Assembly: GCA_020639075.1 (NCBI GenBank)
Contig: JACKHI010000001.1
Coordinates: forward strand, 4,092,001 to 4,156,000
Direction: 5' to 3'
Length of the DNA: 64,000 bases
Source: Phycisphaerales bacterium
GTDB taxonomy: Bacteria; Planctomycetota; Phycisphaerae; UBA1845; UTPLA1
Made by a program: the position numbers and the translations under genes. Below are positions 44,672 through 52,875 of this stretch, in pieces. How positions within the stretch are numbered: position 1 is the first letter of the stretch; each line of letters starts with the position of its first letter. Below the pieces are notes generated by a model that worked only from the letters and a program-made list of their open reading frames with translations, made no database searches and was not told the origin of the DNA.

Positions 44672-45763
44672 CTACACCCCATGCCGCCGATCCGCCTCAT
44701 TCTGCCGGCGCGTCGCCTCTTCAAGCATCCGCTTTTCCTTCGCCGTCAGGCTCGCGATCCCCTGTTGCTTCACTTTGTCGAGAATGGCGTCGACCTGGAG
44801 CTGTTCCGCGGCTTCGCGTTCGCGCGCGGCGCGCCACTTACTCTGATTGCGCTGCGATTTCCACTTGGCGAAAAAGCCCGGTTGTTTCGACTTGCCCGAC
44901 GATTTGTCCAGCGTCGAATAACCGCCTGAGAAGTCGTAGCCCATGTAGCCGTCTTCCGTCGAGGCGCCGGCCTTCGCCATCATTCGCTCCTGGTAACACG
45001 CCATGTAACCGAGGATCGCGATCGCGATCAGCATGTACTCCCGAATACCCAGTGCATAGAGGCCGACGAGGACGGCAATGACCATGCCGATGGTGCATGT
45101 TACCATCGTGGCCTTGTAGTATCCAAGGGGCCGCCAGAGTGCGCAGTGAAGCATTCGCCCGCCGTCCATGGGGTACATGGGCAACAGATTGAAGATGAAA
45201 AGTGCCGAGTTCGCCCAGATGGCGACCTGGAGAATGAAGAAAAGGTACCCGCTGCCGGAGAACGGCGGAAGAACCGCGTAGTATGGGAAAGATGTTATCC
45301 CGATGATTGAGCCGCCCATGGCCTTGAGCACGATTGTCGCGATAAGAATGATCGCGACGTTGACCAGTGGTCCGCAAATGACCGTGATGAACTGCGGCTT
45401 GGGTTGTCTCGGCGCATCGACCGAAGCGAGTCCGCCCAGCGGCCACATAAGTATGTCGTGCGCGCTGCCCCCGACCCATCGCGCCGCGAAGCAGTGGCCG
45501 AATTCGTGCAGGAGAATCGAAATGAAGAAGACGCCTTGAAAGACGATTGATTCCAGTCCAGGTGCGCGGAGGAAGTTAAACACCATGAACAGGAGCAGCG
45601 TGATATGCACGCGAATCCGTATGCCGAACAAGTGCCCGATCGCCGGCGACCAGTTCAACGGATTGTCGGCAAACCGACCACCGCCGCCGCCGCCAAGCCC
45701 GCCGAATCCGTCGGCTCGTCGCGTCGGATCACCGCTCGCGTAGTCTCTGTCCTCCCAGCTCAT
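44672..45763 (-). CDS. site-2 protease (M50) family membrane metalloprotease
   Basis: 363 residues. Gly-rich N terminus, then six or so membrane helices. Zinc site HEFGH at residues 86-90 and the second motif PMYPMDGGRML near 205-215 are both intact. Residues 275-363 are a charged, soluble tail (KWKSQRNQSKWRAAREREAAEQLQVDAILDKVKQQGIASLTAKEKRML) seen on rhomboid and S2P relatives. It should cut membrane proteins within the bilayer. Its ATG follows the Nudix stop with no gap, so the two form an operon. The stop codon lies two bases beyond the last repeat unit. Confidence 0.85.
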   Translation of the reverse strand: MSWEDRDYASGDPTRRADGFGGLGGGGGGRFADNPLNWSPAIGHLFGIRIRVHITLLLFMVFNFLRAPGLESIVFQGVFFISILLHEFGHCFAARWVGGSAHDILMWPLGGLASVDAPRQPKPQFITVICGPLVNVAIILIATIVLKAMGGSIIGITSFPYYAVLPPFSGSGYLFFILQVAIWANSALFIFNLLPMYPMDGGRMLHCALWRPLGYYKATMVTCTIGMVIAVLVGLYALGIREYMLIAIAILGYMACYQERMMAKAGASTEDGYMGYDFSGGYSTLDKSSGKSKQPGFFAKWKSQRNQSKWRAAREREAAEQLQVDAILDKVKQQGIASLTAKEKRMLEEATRRQNEADRRHGV

Positions 45764-46285
45764 TCAGTCCTTCCTTCGCTCATGTTCCCATCGAAACAGC
45801 GCAACCAGCGTCTTGGCGTCCGTGATCGTCCCGTCCGTCGCCATCGCCATCGCTCGCTCGAACGGCACAAGTTCGACGTCGATGTGCTCGCCGGGTTCGA
45901 GCCGTTGGGCCGTCTTCGCTAGTCCTGTCGCGACGTATGCGAGGATCCGCTCGTCCATCACGCCGGGCGACGGATGCAGCTCGCACAGCAACCGGATCTT
46001 ATCGGCCCGATAGCCCGCCTCCTCCTCCAATTCCCGTAACGCCGCCGCATCAGGCAATTCACCCGCCTGGTCGAGCGTCCCTGCGGGAAGCTCCCAGAGC
46101 TCGCGCCCGAGCGTGTGTCGAAAGTTCCGGATCATCACGATGCTGCCGTCGGTCAGCACCGGCAGAATCACGACGGCCCCGGGATGCCGGATCAGGTGCG
46201 TGTCCCGGATGCCGCCATCTCGTGTCTTGATAGACCGACGAACGACGCGGAACTTCCGCGTCTCGAAGATCACATCGTCGGACAT
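45764..46285 (-). CDS. Nudix hydrolase, ADP-ribose pyrophosphatase type
   Basis: 173 residues from ATG 46285; an ATG at 46306 adds seven. The Nudix box is GELPDAAALRELEEEAGY, preceded by RHPGAVVILPVL, IRNFRHTLGRELWELPAGTLD and followed by HPSPGVMDERILAYVATGL, a layout matching NudF/YfcD-type ADP-ribose pyrophosphatases. It recycles ADP-ribose or related nucleotides. The stop codon TGA directly abuts the M50 start codon. Confidence 0.85.
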   Translation of the reverse strand: MSDDVIFETRKFRVVRRSIKTRDGGIRDTHLIRHPGAVVILPVLTDGSIVMIRNFRHTLGRELWELPAGTLDQAGELPDAAALRELEEEAGYRADKIRLLCELHPSPGVMDERILAYVATGLAKTAQRLEPGEHIDVELVPFERAMAMATDGTITDAKTLVALFRWEHERRKD

Positions 46286-46675
46286 CGGGGATCCGTGGGC
46301 GTGCATGCGAGAATTATATGACGTCCCCCGGCCCCGCGTGTCGTAATTCTAAGTATCGAATCAGCAACGAGTTGTAGTGGCTCGCCTGCGCGATTCAAGA
46401 AGACGCGCGAGGCGCGCCATGCTCCTCCTCGATGCCACGCCGCGAGCTGAAGGTCGCGATCCACGTATCTCGATTTGGCGGTGCGAGTTCGAATCCGAGC
46501 CGCCATCCTGGTTCAGAACCGCCATTCAAATTCTGAGCCGCCCTGTCCCAAGGCAACGTGTCGCGAGCGTGTGACAGCGTAATCGTCACGCCTGGGGCGT
46601 TCGTCGTGCCTCCCGATACTAACGAAAATGCGATGAACGTCTCCGGATGGTGCTGCAGCCCGGAATCCAGCAATC

Positions 46676-46708
46676 GTGCCACTGGGTGCTTACCACCCAG
46701 TGCCCGCC
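46676..46708 (+). repeat. REP-like hairpin related to the 44-kb repeats
   Basis: GTGCCACTGGGTG-CTTAC-CACCCAGTGC followed by CCGCCG. The shared words GTGCCACTG, CAGTGC and a GCCG end link it to the GTGCCACTGCTCT unit at 44.2-44.7 kb. Confidence 0.6.
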
Positions 46709-46805
46709 GTGAGGGTCGGATCGCTCCCGCCCGACGCGCCGGGCACGTGTGAGGTTGCCCGCCCGAGCGGGGCCCCGCCCGAAATCGGTCGGGGCGATTG
46801 GGTCG

Positions 46806-46845
46806 AATTTGCGCGAATTTGCGGCAGTTTGCGGCCGTTTGCAGA
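46806..46845 (+). repeat. four 10-bp tandem repeats with TTTGC core
   Basis: The units aatttgcgcg, aatttgcggc, agtttgcggc and cgtttgcaga follow each other without gaps, with the TTTGC core recurring exactly every ten bases. They lie about 200 bases upstream of rpmE. Confidence 0.7.
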
Positions 46846-47042
46846 GTTTTTTCTTGCAACGGCATCGATCACGAGGTGCGAAGTGTCGTCGGTTGAAGTT
46901 TTTTTGACCGTTCTTTATGGCCTCCGACGCGCGACCGGCTGGCGGGCCCGAAACCGGTGAGGCCTTGAAGGCCCTCAGGATCCCGCTATGATGTGGGGCT
47001 CGATTAATCCTGCGGCATCGCCGCGACTGCGAGGCAGAGACC

Positions 47043-47276
47043 ATGAAGGAAGGCATCCATCCCAAGTACCACGAAGATTGCACAGTGACGTGCGGTTGCG
47101 GGAATTCGTTCACGACCGGCAGCACGCTCCAGAAGATCACTGTGGAAATCTGCTCGGCCTGTCATCCGTTCTTTACGGGAACTCAGAAGTTCGTCGACAC
47201 GGCGGGCCGCGTCGAGAAGTTCCAGAAGAAGTTCGGTTCGAACTACTTCAAGCCCAAGACGCCGAACAAGGGTTAG
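47043..47276 (+). CDS. rpmE: 50S ribosomal protein L31
   Basis: 77 residues. MKEGIHPKYHEDCTVTCGCGNSFTTGST and EICSACHPFFTGTQKFVDTAGRVEKFQKKFG are diagnostic of bacterial L31. The zinc-type cysteines are kept (Cys17, Cys19, Cys37, Cys40), so this is the zinc-binding (C+) form. It bridges the small and large subunits. A strong terminator follows at 47296. Confidence 0.96.
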   Translation: MKEGIHPKYHEDCTVTCGCGNSFTTGSTLQKITVEICSACHPFFTGTQKFVDTAGRVEKFQKKFGSNYFKPKTPNKG

Positions 47277-47295
47277 CGACAACACAGAACATTCG

Positions 47296-47357
47296 ACACG
47301 CCGTGGTTTCCGTGCGCAGGAGGGCGCATGGAAGCTGCGGCGTGTTTTGTTTTGTTT
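47296..47357 (+). terminator. Rho-independent terminator of rpmE
   Basis: Long hairpin: ACACGCCG (47296-47303) pairs with CGGCGTGT (47338-47345), and TGCGC with GCGCA close an AGGAGG loop. A T-rich tail (TTTTGTTTTGTTT) follows. It separates rpmE from prfA. Confidence 0.85.
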
Positions 47358-47466
47358 ATCCTCTTGTCCGGCAGTCTGCCGGTCTCGTCAGTCCGCTCGT
47401 GCGTGCATCTTCTCTCGCGCGGGCGGCGTGAATAACGGCGAACGGCCATCGTGAATTGAGACGCAC

Positions 47467-48561
47467 ATGTCAGAAACGCTTCTATCTCCGGAGTTCCTGC
47501 ACAAACTCGATCGCGTCATCAAGCGATGCGACGAAATCAATACGATGTTGGGAACGCCCGAAGTGGCCGCCGACTCGACGAAGCTCGTGAAACTGTCGAT
47601 GGAGTTGGCGGGCCTAAAGTACATGGCGGACCCCTATCGACAGTACCGCAAACTTGCCAAGCAGATTGAAGAGAACGAGTCGATCGTCAACGACCCCGCC
47701 GGTGACGCCGATTTCAAGGAACTCGCCGAGGCCGAATTGCCGGAGCTGATTGAGAAGCGCGACGCAATCATGGAAGCGCTGATCGACAGCCTCATCGTGG
47801 GTGATGACGCCCGCGTCGCCGCGATCATCGTTGAAGTGCGAGCGGGGACGGGCGGCGATGAAGCCGCCATCTTTGCGTCCGATCTCTACGACATCTACAC
47901 GCGTTTCGCATCCATCCAGGGTTTCAAGGTCGAACTGCTCGAGGCGGCGCCGTCGGATCATGGCGGATTCAAGGAAGTCATGTTCAGCGTTAAAGGGCCC
48001 GGCGTCTTTACGTGGTTCGGCTACGAAGCCGGCGGCCATCGCGTGCAGCGTGTGCCCGTGACCGAGACGCAGGGCCGCATCCACACGTCGGCCGCGACTG
48101 TCGCCGTTTTGCCGGAAGTGGAAGAGACGGATGTCGATATCAACTGGAGCAAGGACGTTCTCGAACACGTCAGCCGCGCCGGCGGTCCCGGCGGTCAGAA
48201 CGTCAACAAAGTCGAAAGCGCCGTAAAGCTCGAACACATCCCGACGGGAATCACGGTCTCGATGCGTGACGAGAAGAGCCAGCATAAGAACCGGGCAAAG
48301 GCGCGGCGCATTCTGGCGAGCCGCATCAAGGACCACTTCGAAACGATCGAGCGCGACAAGCGCGACAGCGCCCGCAAGACGATGATCGGCTCGGGCGATC
48401 GCAGTCAGCGCATTCGGACCTACAACTATCCACAAAACCGCTGCACGGATCATCGCACCAATCAGAACTACTCGCTCGAGAAGGTGAGCGCCGGCATGCT
48501 GGGTCCGATTATCGAAGACCTGCGGAAACTCGAACGGCAGCGCCAGATCGCGGCGACGTAA
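47467..48561 (+). CDS. prfA: peptide chain release factor 1
   Basis: 364 residues. The catalytic GGQ is at residues 242-244 (GGPGGQNVNKVESAV), followed by HIPTGI and the RF1-type RIRTYNYPQNRCTDHR. N-terminal helices and the long domain (VEVRAGTGGDEAAIFASDLYDIYTRFA) match RF1. It terminates translation at UAA and UAG in the cytoplasm. No prmC methyltransferase gene follows, unlike in many bacteria. Confidence 0.96.
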   Translation: MSETLLSPEFLHKLDRVIKRCDEINTMLGTPEVAADSTKLVKLSMELAGLKYMADPYRQYRKLAKQIEENESIVNDPAGDADFKELAEAELPELIEKRDAIMEALIDSLIVGDDARVAAIIVEVRAGTGGDEAAIFASDLYDIYTRFASIQGFKVELLEAAPSDHGGFKEVMFSVKGPGVFTWFGYEAGGHRVQRVPVTETQGRIHTSAATVAVLPEVEETDVDINWSKDVLEHVSRAGGPGGQNVNKVESAVKLEHIPTGITVSMRDEKSQHKNRAKARRILASRIKDHFETIERDKRDSARKTMIGSGDRSQRIRTYNYPQNRCTDHRTNQNYSLEKVSAGMLGPIIEDLRKLERQRQIAAT

Positions 48562-48814
48562 AACGTTTTTCCATTCCTTTCGTTCGGTCAGCATTCCACG
48601 TTCGCTCATTGAATCGGCGTCATGCCCGTCTTAGGCGATTGCACCCGTCGCGAATGCATGGGCAAGTGCGTTCGATCGCATGTGCGAAATGTTCTGATTT
48701 GCTGCCGATTCCGCGGCCGGCGGCGCTTGGGATAATTGTGACAAAGATGTAGTATGAAGGCTTTCCCAAGGCCGACGCCGACAGACTGATCGGCATTCGA
48801 TTCAGGAGGGACTC

Positions 48815-49852
48815 GTGTCCGACGAAATGCACTTGAGCGGCCCCAAGACCTTTGTCACCATCGAGGAGCACATCCTCGGGCAGCAGCGAAGTCATCCGAC
48901 GGCCACGGGGTCGTTCAGTTGGCTTCTGTCCGGCATCACGCTGGCGGCGCGGATCATCTCCGCGAAGGTTCGGCGGGCGGGAATCCTCGAAGTTCTGGGC
49001 GAAGCCGGAGATATCAACGTCCACGGCGAACAGCAGCAGAAGCTGGATATCCTCGCGAACAAGACGATCGAGCAGTGCCTCGGCTATCGCGGTAACGTCG
49101 GCATCCTCGCGTCCGAAGAACTGGATCATCCGAAAGTGATGAGCGGATCGAACGGAAAGTACGTCGTTATCTTCGATCCGCTCGACGGCTCAAGCAATAT
49201 CGATGTGAACGTCTCTGTCGGAACGATCTTCGCGATCTTCGAGCGGGACACAAGCAACTTCAACGGCGAAGACCCGCTGAACGATGTGTTGCAACCGGGA
49301 CATCGGCAATTGGCTGCGGGCTACATCGTCTATGGTTCGAGCACGGTTCTTACCTATACGACCGGCGAAGGCGTGCATATGTTCACGCTCGACCCGACGG
49401 TCGGCGGGTTCATTCTCGCACAGGAAAATGTCCGCATGCCGGATCGCGGCAAGATGTTCAGCGTCAACGAAGGAAACTGGAATTCCTTCCCGCGCGGCAT
49501 CCAGGAATACCTGAAGTGGTGCAAGAGCGATGATGCGGGGCCGTACACGGCTCGGTACATCGGCTCGCTCGTCGCGGACTTTCATCGAACGCTGCTACGA
49601 GGCGGCATTTTTCTTTATCCGCCCACGGCAAAGTCGCCGTCGGGCAAGCTGCGCCTGCTGTACGAAGCCGATCCCATCGCATTCCTCGCCGAACAAGCCG
49701 GCGGCAAGGCGACGGACGGTCAGATGCGCATCCTCGACAAACAGCCGACATCTCTGCACGAAAGAACGCCGCTGATTGTCGGCAGCGCTCGCGAAGTCGA
49801 GCGTGTCGAGGAGTACATGCGGAAGTACGCCGAAGCGCCGGTCAGCAGTTGA
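48815..49852 (+). CDS. fbp: class I fructose-1,6-bisphosphatase
   Basis: 345 residues from GTG 48815, with agGAGGGAct upstream. The metal- and substrate-binding motifs are LASEELDHP, VIFDPLDGSSNIDVN (the conserved DPLDGSSN), NEGNWNSFP, RYIGSLVADFHRTLLRGGIFLYP and KLRLLYEADPIAFLAEQAGG. Converts fructose 1,6-bisphosphate to fructose 6-phosphate in gluconeogenesis. Confidence 0.95.
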   Translation: MSDEMHLSGPKTFVTIEEHILGQQRSHPTATGSFSWLLSGITLAARIISAKVRRAGILEVLGEAGDINVHGEQQQKLDILANKTIEQCLGYRGNVGILASEELDHPKVMSGSNGKYVVIFDPLDGSSNIDVNVSVGTIFAIFERDTSNFNGEDPLNDVLQPGHRQLAAGYIVYGSSTVLTYTTGEGVHMFTLDPTVGGFILAQENVRMPDRGKMFSVNEGNWNSFPRGIQEYLKWCKSDDAGPYTARYIGSLVADFHRTLLRGGIFLYPPTAKSPSGKLRLLYEADPIAFLAEQAGGKATDGQMRILDKQPTSLHERTPLIVGSAREVERVEEYMRKYAEAPVSS

Positions 49853-49899
49853 TCGCTTGCCGTAACCTTTCACGCGTCGCCGCGAAGCGCAACACTTGA

Positions 49900-50490
49900 C
49901 TACCGGCCTCGAATGACGCCGGCATCGAGCATGCGTTGCCGCCACGATGGCATCTGTGAGACTTCGACCGATTCCCAGAGTCCACGCTTAGCTTTAGCGG
50001 CGCGTTTCTCGAGATCGCGAAAGCGCAGAGCGAAGATGTGATCGAATCGCCGATCGGCGTAGGCGAGCCCTTCCTGCAGGAGCACTTCGTTCAGCATCTC
50101 ATTTGTATCTTCGAAGTACGCGTATGCGAGGAGCCGGCCGTACTTCCCCCTTGTCGGGCGATTGGGATCGAGCGCGATTCGAATACGTCGCCCTTCAAGA
50201 TGTTCCTGGACGAAATCGGCGGCGTCGCGACCGAACCAGTCATCCGCGTCGCCGATTCGATGTGCGATTTCAGGACAGTCGACGCCCCAAAGGCGGATGC
50301 GAGTGACATCGGCGTCGCTATCGGGAATGTCGATGTCGAACGTGTCGCCGTCGGCGACATGTACGACAGTGGCGACGGCATTGCCGTATCGGGATTGGTC
50401 CGATTCCTGGCGACCAAAGAGACCGGCGTGGTCAATGACGGACAGGATTGCGACGGCGGCGACGACAATCGTGAGTCGTGGCGTGGTCAT
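49900..50490 (-). CDS. thermonuclease-family (SNase-like) exported nuclease
   Basis: 196 residues with an N-terminal helix acting as signal or anchor. The OB-fold nuclease motifs are VVHVADGDTFDI, RIRLWGVDCPEIAH (Arg, Asp, Glu of the active site), DAADFVQEHL and RGKYGRLLAYAYFEDTNEMLNEVLLQEGLAYAD (second active-site Arg). It should cut DNA and RNA with calcium outside the cytoplasm. The upstream gene on the same strand ends 27 bases before its start. Confidence 0.85.
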   Translation of the reverse strand: MTTPRLTIVVAAVAILSVIDHAGLFGRQESDQSRYGNAVATVVHVADGDTFDIDIPDSDADVTRIRLWGVDCPEIAHRIGDADDWFGRDAADFVQEHLEGRRIRIALDPNRPTRGKYGRLLAYAYFEDTNEMLNEVLLQEGLAYADRRFDHIFALRFRDLEKRAAKAKRGLWESVEVSQMPSWRQRMLDAGVIRGR

Positions 50491-50516
50491 CGCTCGCGGC
50501 TCCGCCCTTGACGTCG

Positions 50517-51431
50517 TTACGTCGTGGGAATGTCCTTCTCGCTGATCTTCAGCGACTCCTGAATTGCCTCGACGCGTTCGCGATCGGATCGGCGAACCGT
50601 AATCCCCGTGCGGGGCAGATTCATGAAACGAATGACCTTGTCTTCGTCGATGAGCATGTACGCCTCTTTCGCCTCTTTCTCCTCCTCGGTCTCTTCGTCT
50701 TTCTTCTTGTCCGGTTCGGTCGGCGGCGGCGTATTCTGAACGACATCGACTTTGTCGGTCTTGCTCGGATCTTCAACGCTGAACTGCCAGTCGATCTTGA
50801 CTTTGGTGCGGCCGTCTTTCTTCTTGTCCACTTCGTATATCGATGTGTCAAAGTTGCCGCTGATGACTTGATAGGTCGTCAGTGCGAACTTGTCGCCCGG
50901 GTCGAGCTTCAGCTCACCCATCAACGGTTCAGGGAGAAAGACGGCGTTGACGTCCTTGTATTCGAACTTGAACTTCTTCGTTTGCTTCCCGTCGAAGAGC
51001 CTTCGCTGAAACTTGTCGTTCTTGATCCGCGCCCGATCCTTGACGTTTCGCTTGCCGCCTTGCGGCGTGATCGTGTCCATCTGGTTTCGCACTTCGACCG
51101 GCTTCCAGTAGCGATCCATGATGACCATGAGTTCGCCCTTGCTCCAGCCGACTTGTACGCCGTTGTATCCAAAGCGAGATCGGTAGCGATAGAACCGTTC
51201 GCCTTCCTTCGTCACGGTATCGAGCTTGATTTGATACCAGCCGATCGGCGTTTCCTTTTGCTCGACTTTGTAGTAGAGGTTCATGTCGAGATCGTCTGGT
51301 ATCTCCGGGAGCGACTTGATCCGTTCGGCTCCTTTTTCGAGGAGTTTGTCGATCTCCTGGTTCTGGGCGAGCGCCGGGGCGACGGCGGCGAGGCAGAGAA
51401 GAATTGAGATTCCGAGCATTCTGCGGAACAT
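50517..51431 (-). CDS. exported Lys/Glu-rich protein of unknown function
   Basis: 304 residues with a clean signal peptide (MLGISILLCLAAVAPALAQ). The body (LYYKVEQKETPIGWYQIKLDTV, GYNGVQVGWSKGELMVIMDRYWKPVEV) is beta-rich, like the repeated-strand domains of planctomycete exported proteins. A KKKDEETEEEKEAKEA acidic/basic run lies near 240-260. No family known. Probably co-transcribed with the nuclease gene. Confidence 0.6.
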   Translation of the reverse strand: MFRRMLGISILLCLAAVAPALAQNQEIDKLLEKGAERIKSLPEIPDDLDMNLYYKVEQKETPIGWYQIKLDTVTKEGERFYRYRSRFGYNGVQVGWSKGELMVIMDRYWKPVEVRNQMDTITPQGGKRNVKDRARIKNDKFQRRLFDGKQTKKFKFEYKDVNAVFLPEPLMGELKLDPGDKFALTTYQVISGNFDTSIYEVDKKKDGRTKVKIDWQFSVEDPSKTDKVDVVQNTPPPTEPDKKKDEETEEEKEAKEAYMLIDEDKVIRFMNLPRTGITVRRSDRERVEAIQESLKISEKDIPTT

Positions 51432-51760
51432 TGATACTCCTTGTGGGTCTTCCTGGTCGGCAGGTTTGGGTCGTTGCGAGCTGCCTGCGTCGGTCCATTA
51501 TAACTGGCGGCGTCTGCGGACATCGACTACGGATTCGTAGGTTCCTCGCTTGTGTTGGCGAAAGCCGATCCGAGTACCGTTCGGCATGAACGGGGGCTCC
51601 GGAACCTGTCGAGAGTCGGTCAGCGGATTCGCTTGTTTGCGGCACCATTGGGGCGGGGTATTTTCATAACCCGTGTATTTGTAATTCGTTATGGATAATC
51701 GCCCAGCGAGGTAAATGGTGATTGACACATCTGTAAAGTGATATTAGTGTGCGTTTACAG
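51432..51760. promoter_or_regulatory. intergenic region ending in a 10-bp inverted repeat
   Basis: 329 bases between divergent genes. The right end holds the CATCTGTAAA/TTTACAGATG inverted repeat listed separately. The stretch around 51660-51720 is unusually AT-rich for this genome (ttttcataacccgtgtatttgtaattcgt), a likely promoter zone, but no single -35/-10 pair stands out. Confidence 0.4.
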
Positions 51761-51763
51761 ATG
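51728..51763 (+). promoter_or_regulatory. perfect 10-bp inverted repeat spanning a start codon
   Basis: CATCTGTAAA (51728-51737) and TTTACAGATG (51754-51763) form a perfect inverted repeat with a 16-base AT-rich spacer; the last ATG is the preferred start codon of the recombinase-like gene. It could be an operator, a recombination-type site, or an RNA hairpin that hides the start codon. Confidence 0.5.
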
Positions 51764-52435
51764 AGTAAAAAGATATCTAATCGGATGCCGTGGACACTGG
51801 ACGCCCAGATGTTCCTCAGGCTGGATGAGGCCAATCGCTTGCTGAAGGCGGTTCGCGCGGAGGGGACGGAATCCGAAATTCCCGATCCGACGCGGATCGT
51901 CGATCAGTTGATCATCGAGTGCCTGATCTTCTCGGGTCTGCAATCATCCGAGTTCTGTCGGCTGAACGTTGTGGACACGTTCATCGGGACGGGGCGATCG
52001 TCGCTGCTTGTTGTCGGAAAGCGCGGACGACGTCGCGAAGTATTCGTTCCCGAGCGGGTCAGCGAGTTGATTCAGCTGTATGTCGAGAAGATCCGGCCGC
52101 GATACTTACCGGTCGACTGGGCCTCGGATGATGTCCGCAAGGCGCTGTTGCTAAACGAGCGGCATCGACCGTTGACGCGCCCCACGTTGTATCGTCGCGT
52201 GTTGAATATTCTGGATCGGCATGGCTTCGGTGACCGCGGGAGCATTCAGCTTCTGCGGCATACCTACGGATACCTCGCCTATCTACTGACCGGTTCGAAT
52301 CTCTTGTTTGTTCAGCGGCAGTTGGGCCATGCACATCCGATGGTGACTGCCGTCTACGCGCAATTCGTCGAGGAAGATTATGCCGCCATTGCAGACGGAC
52401 TTGTCGCCGGCATCGACGCTCGAATCAACAGGTAG
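51761..52435 (+). CDS. tyrosine-recombinase-like protein lacking key catalytic residues
   Basis: 224 residues from ATG 51761; GTG 51749 is in frame upstream. It corresponds to the catalytic domain of XerC-type integrases with a very short N terminus, so no full SAM-like core-binding domain. Where the first catalytic Arg is expected (TGLRxSEL) it has SGLQSSEF; where HxxR is expected it has QLLRHTY, so the His is Gln and the Arg remains. The lysine hairpin (GKRGRRREV), LGHAHP and the Tyr in AVYAQF are present. Probably a DNA-binding relative with weak or no strand-transfer activity. 38 bases separate it from the ACP gene. Confidence 0.65.
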   Translation: MSKKISNRMPWTLDAQMFLRLDEANRLLKAVRAEGTESEIPDPTRIVDQLIIECLIFSGLQSSEFCRLNVVDTFIGTGRSSLLVVGKRGRRREVFVPERVSELIQLYVEKIRPRYLPVDWASDDVRKALLLNERHRPLTRPTLYRRVLNILDRHGFGDRGSIQLLRHTYGYLAYLLTGSNLLFVQRQLGHAHPMVTAVYAQFVEEDYAAIADGLVAGIDARINR

Positions 52436-52473
52436 GCTCGTGGAAACGGATTGAACGCAAAGGGAGTGAGCAT

Positions 52474-52875
52474 ATGTGGTCTGATGAGCAGCTTCGCGAG
52501 ACATTGAACGACATGTTGGTGGAAGTACTGGCGGTCGAGCCGGAGGACTTGGCGCCGGATGCGCGGTTCTTCGAGGATCTTGGCGGGGAGTCGATCGACG
52601 TTCTCGAGTTGACGTTCCTGGCGGAAAAGCGATTCGGTCGTCGCGTTGAATTTCAGCGCATGGTTGCAGCCGATGAACTGGATTTTGATCAGGATCGGCG
52701 ATTGACAGAGGCGTCGATCGCGAAGATCGGCGAGCTGCTTCCGTTTATCGATCTGGCCCAATTGCGGCGCGATCCGCGAGCGGAATCGCTTCCACGGCTT
52801 CTGACGGTCGAGAATCTCTTCCAATACCTGCGGCAGATCGTCCACTCGCCCGCGTCGGGGCCCGCGACTGCCTGA
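52474..52875 (+). CDS. acyl carrier protein-like protein
   Basis: 133 residues, with aaagggag upstream. The ACP helix bundle occupies residues 1-65: VEPEDLAPDARFFEDLGGESIDVLELTFLAEKRFG, with Ser40 in the GES context as the phosphopantetheine site. The remaining 70 residues are an extension not found on AcpP (LTVENLFQYLRQIV). It should carry acyl or other groups for a dedicated pathway. Its stop overlaps the next start codon (TGATG), implying translational coupling with the ceramidase-like gene. Confidence 0.85.
   Translation: MWSDEQLRETLNDMLVEVLAVEPEDLAPDARFFEDLGGESIDVLELTFLAEKRFGRRVEFQRMVAADELDFDQDRRLTEASIAKIGELLPFIDLAQLRRDPRAESLPRLLTVENLFQYLRQIVHSPASGPATA

Larger units (their letters stand above)
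46286..47042. other. 757-base region without a gene, holding repeats
   Basis: No convincing gene. It holds a 9-bp-stem hairpin CACTGGGTG/CACCCAGTG (46680-46702) inside GTGCCACTG...CAGTGCCCGCCG, related to the repeat unit of the 44-kb mosaic, and four 10-bp tandem TTTGC units (46806-46845). The rpmE promoter must lie in the last 190 bases. Confidence 0.5.

Noticed and set aside
46395..46865. 156-residue minus-strand frame before rpmE
   Set aside because: Composition is Arg/Pro/Gly noise, runs through a hairpin repeat and lacks any motif.
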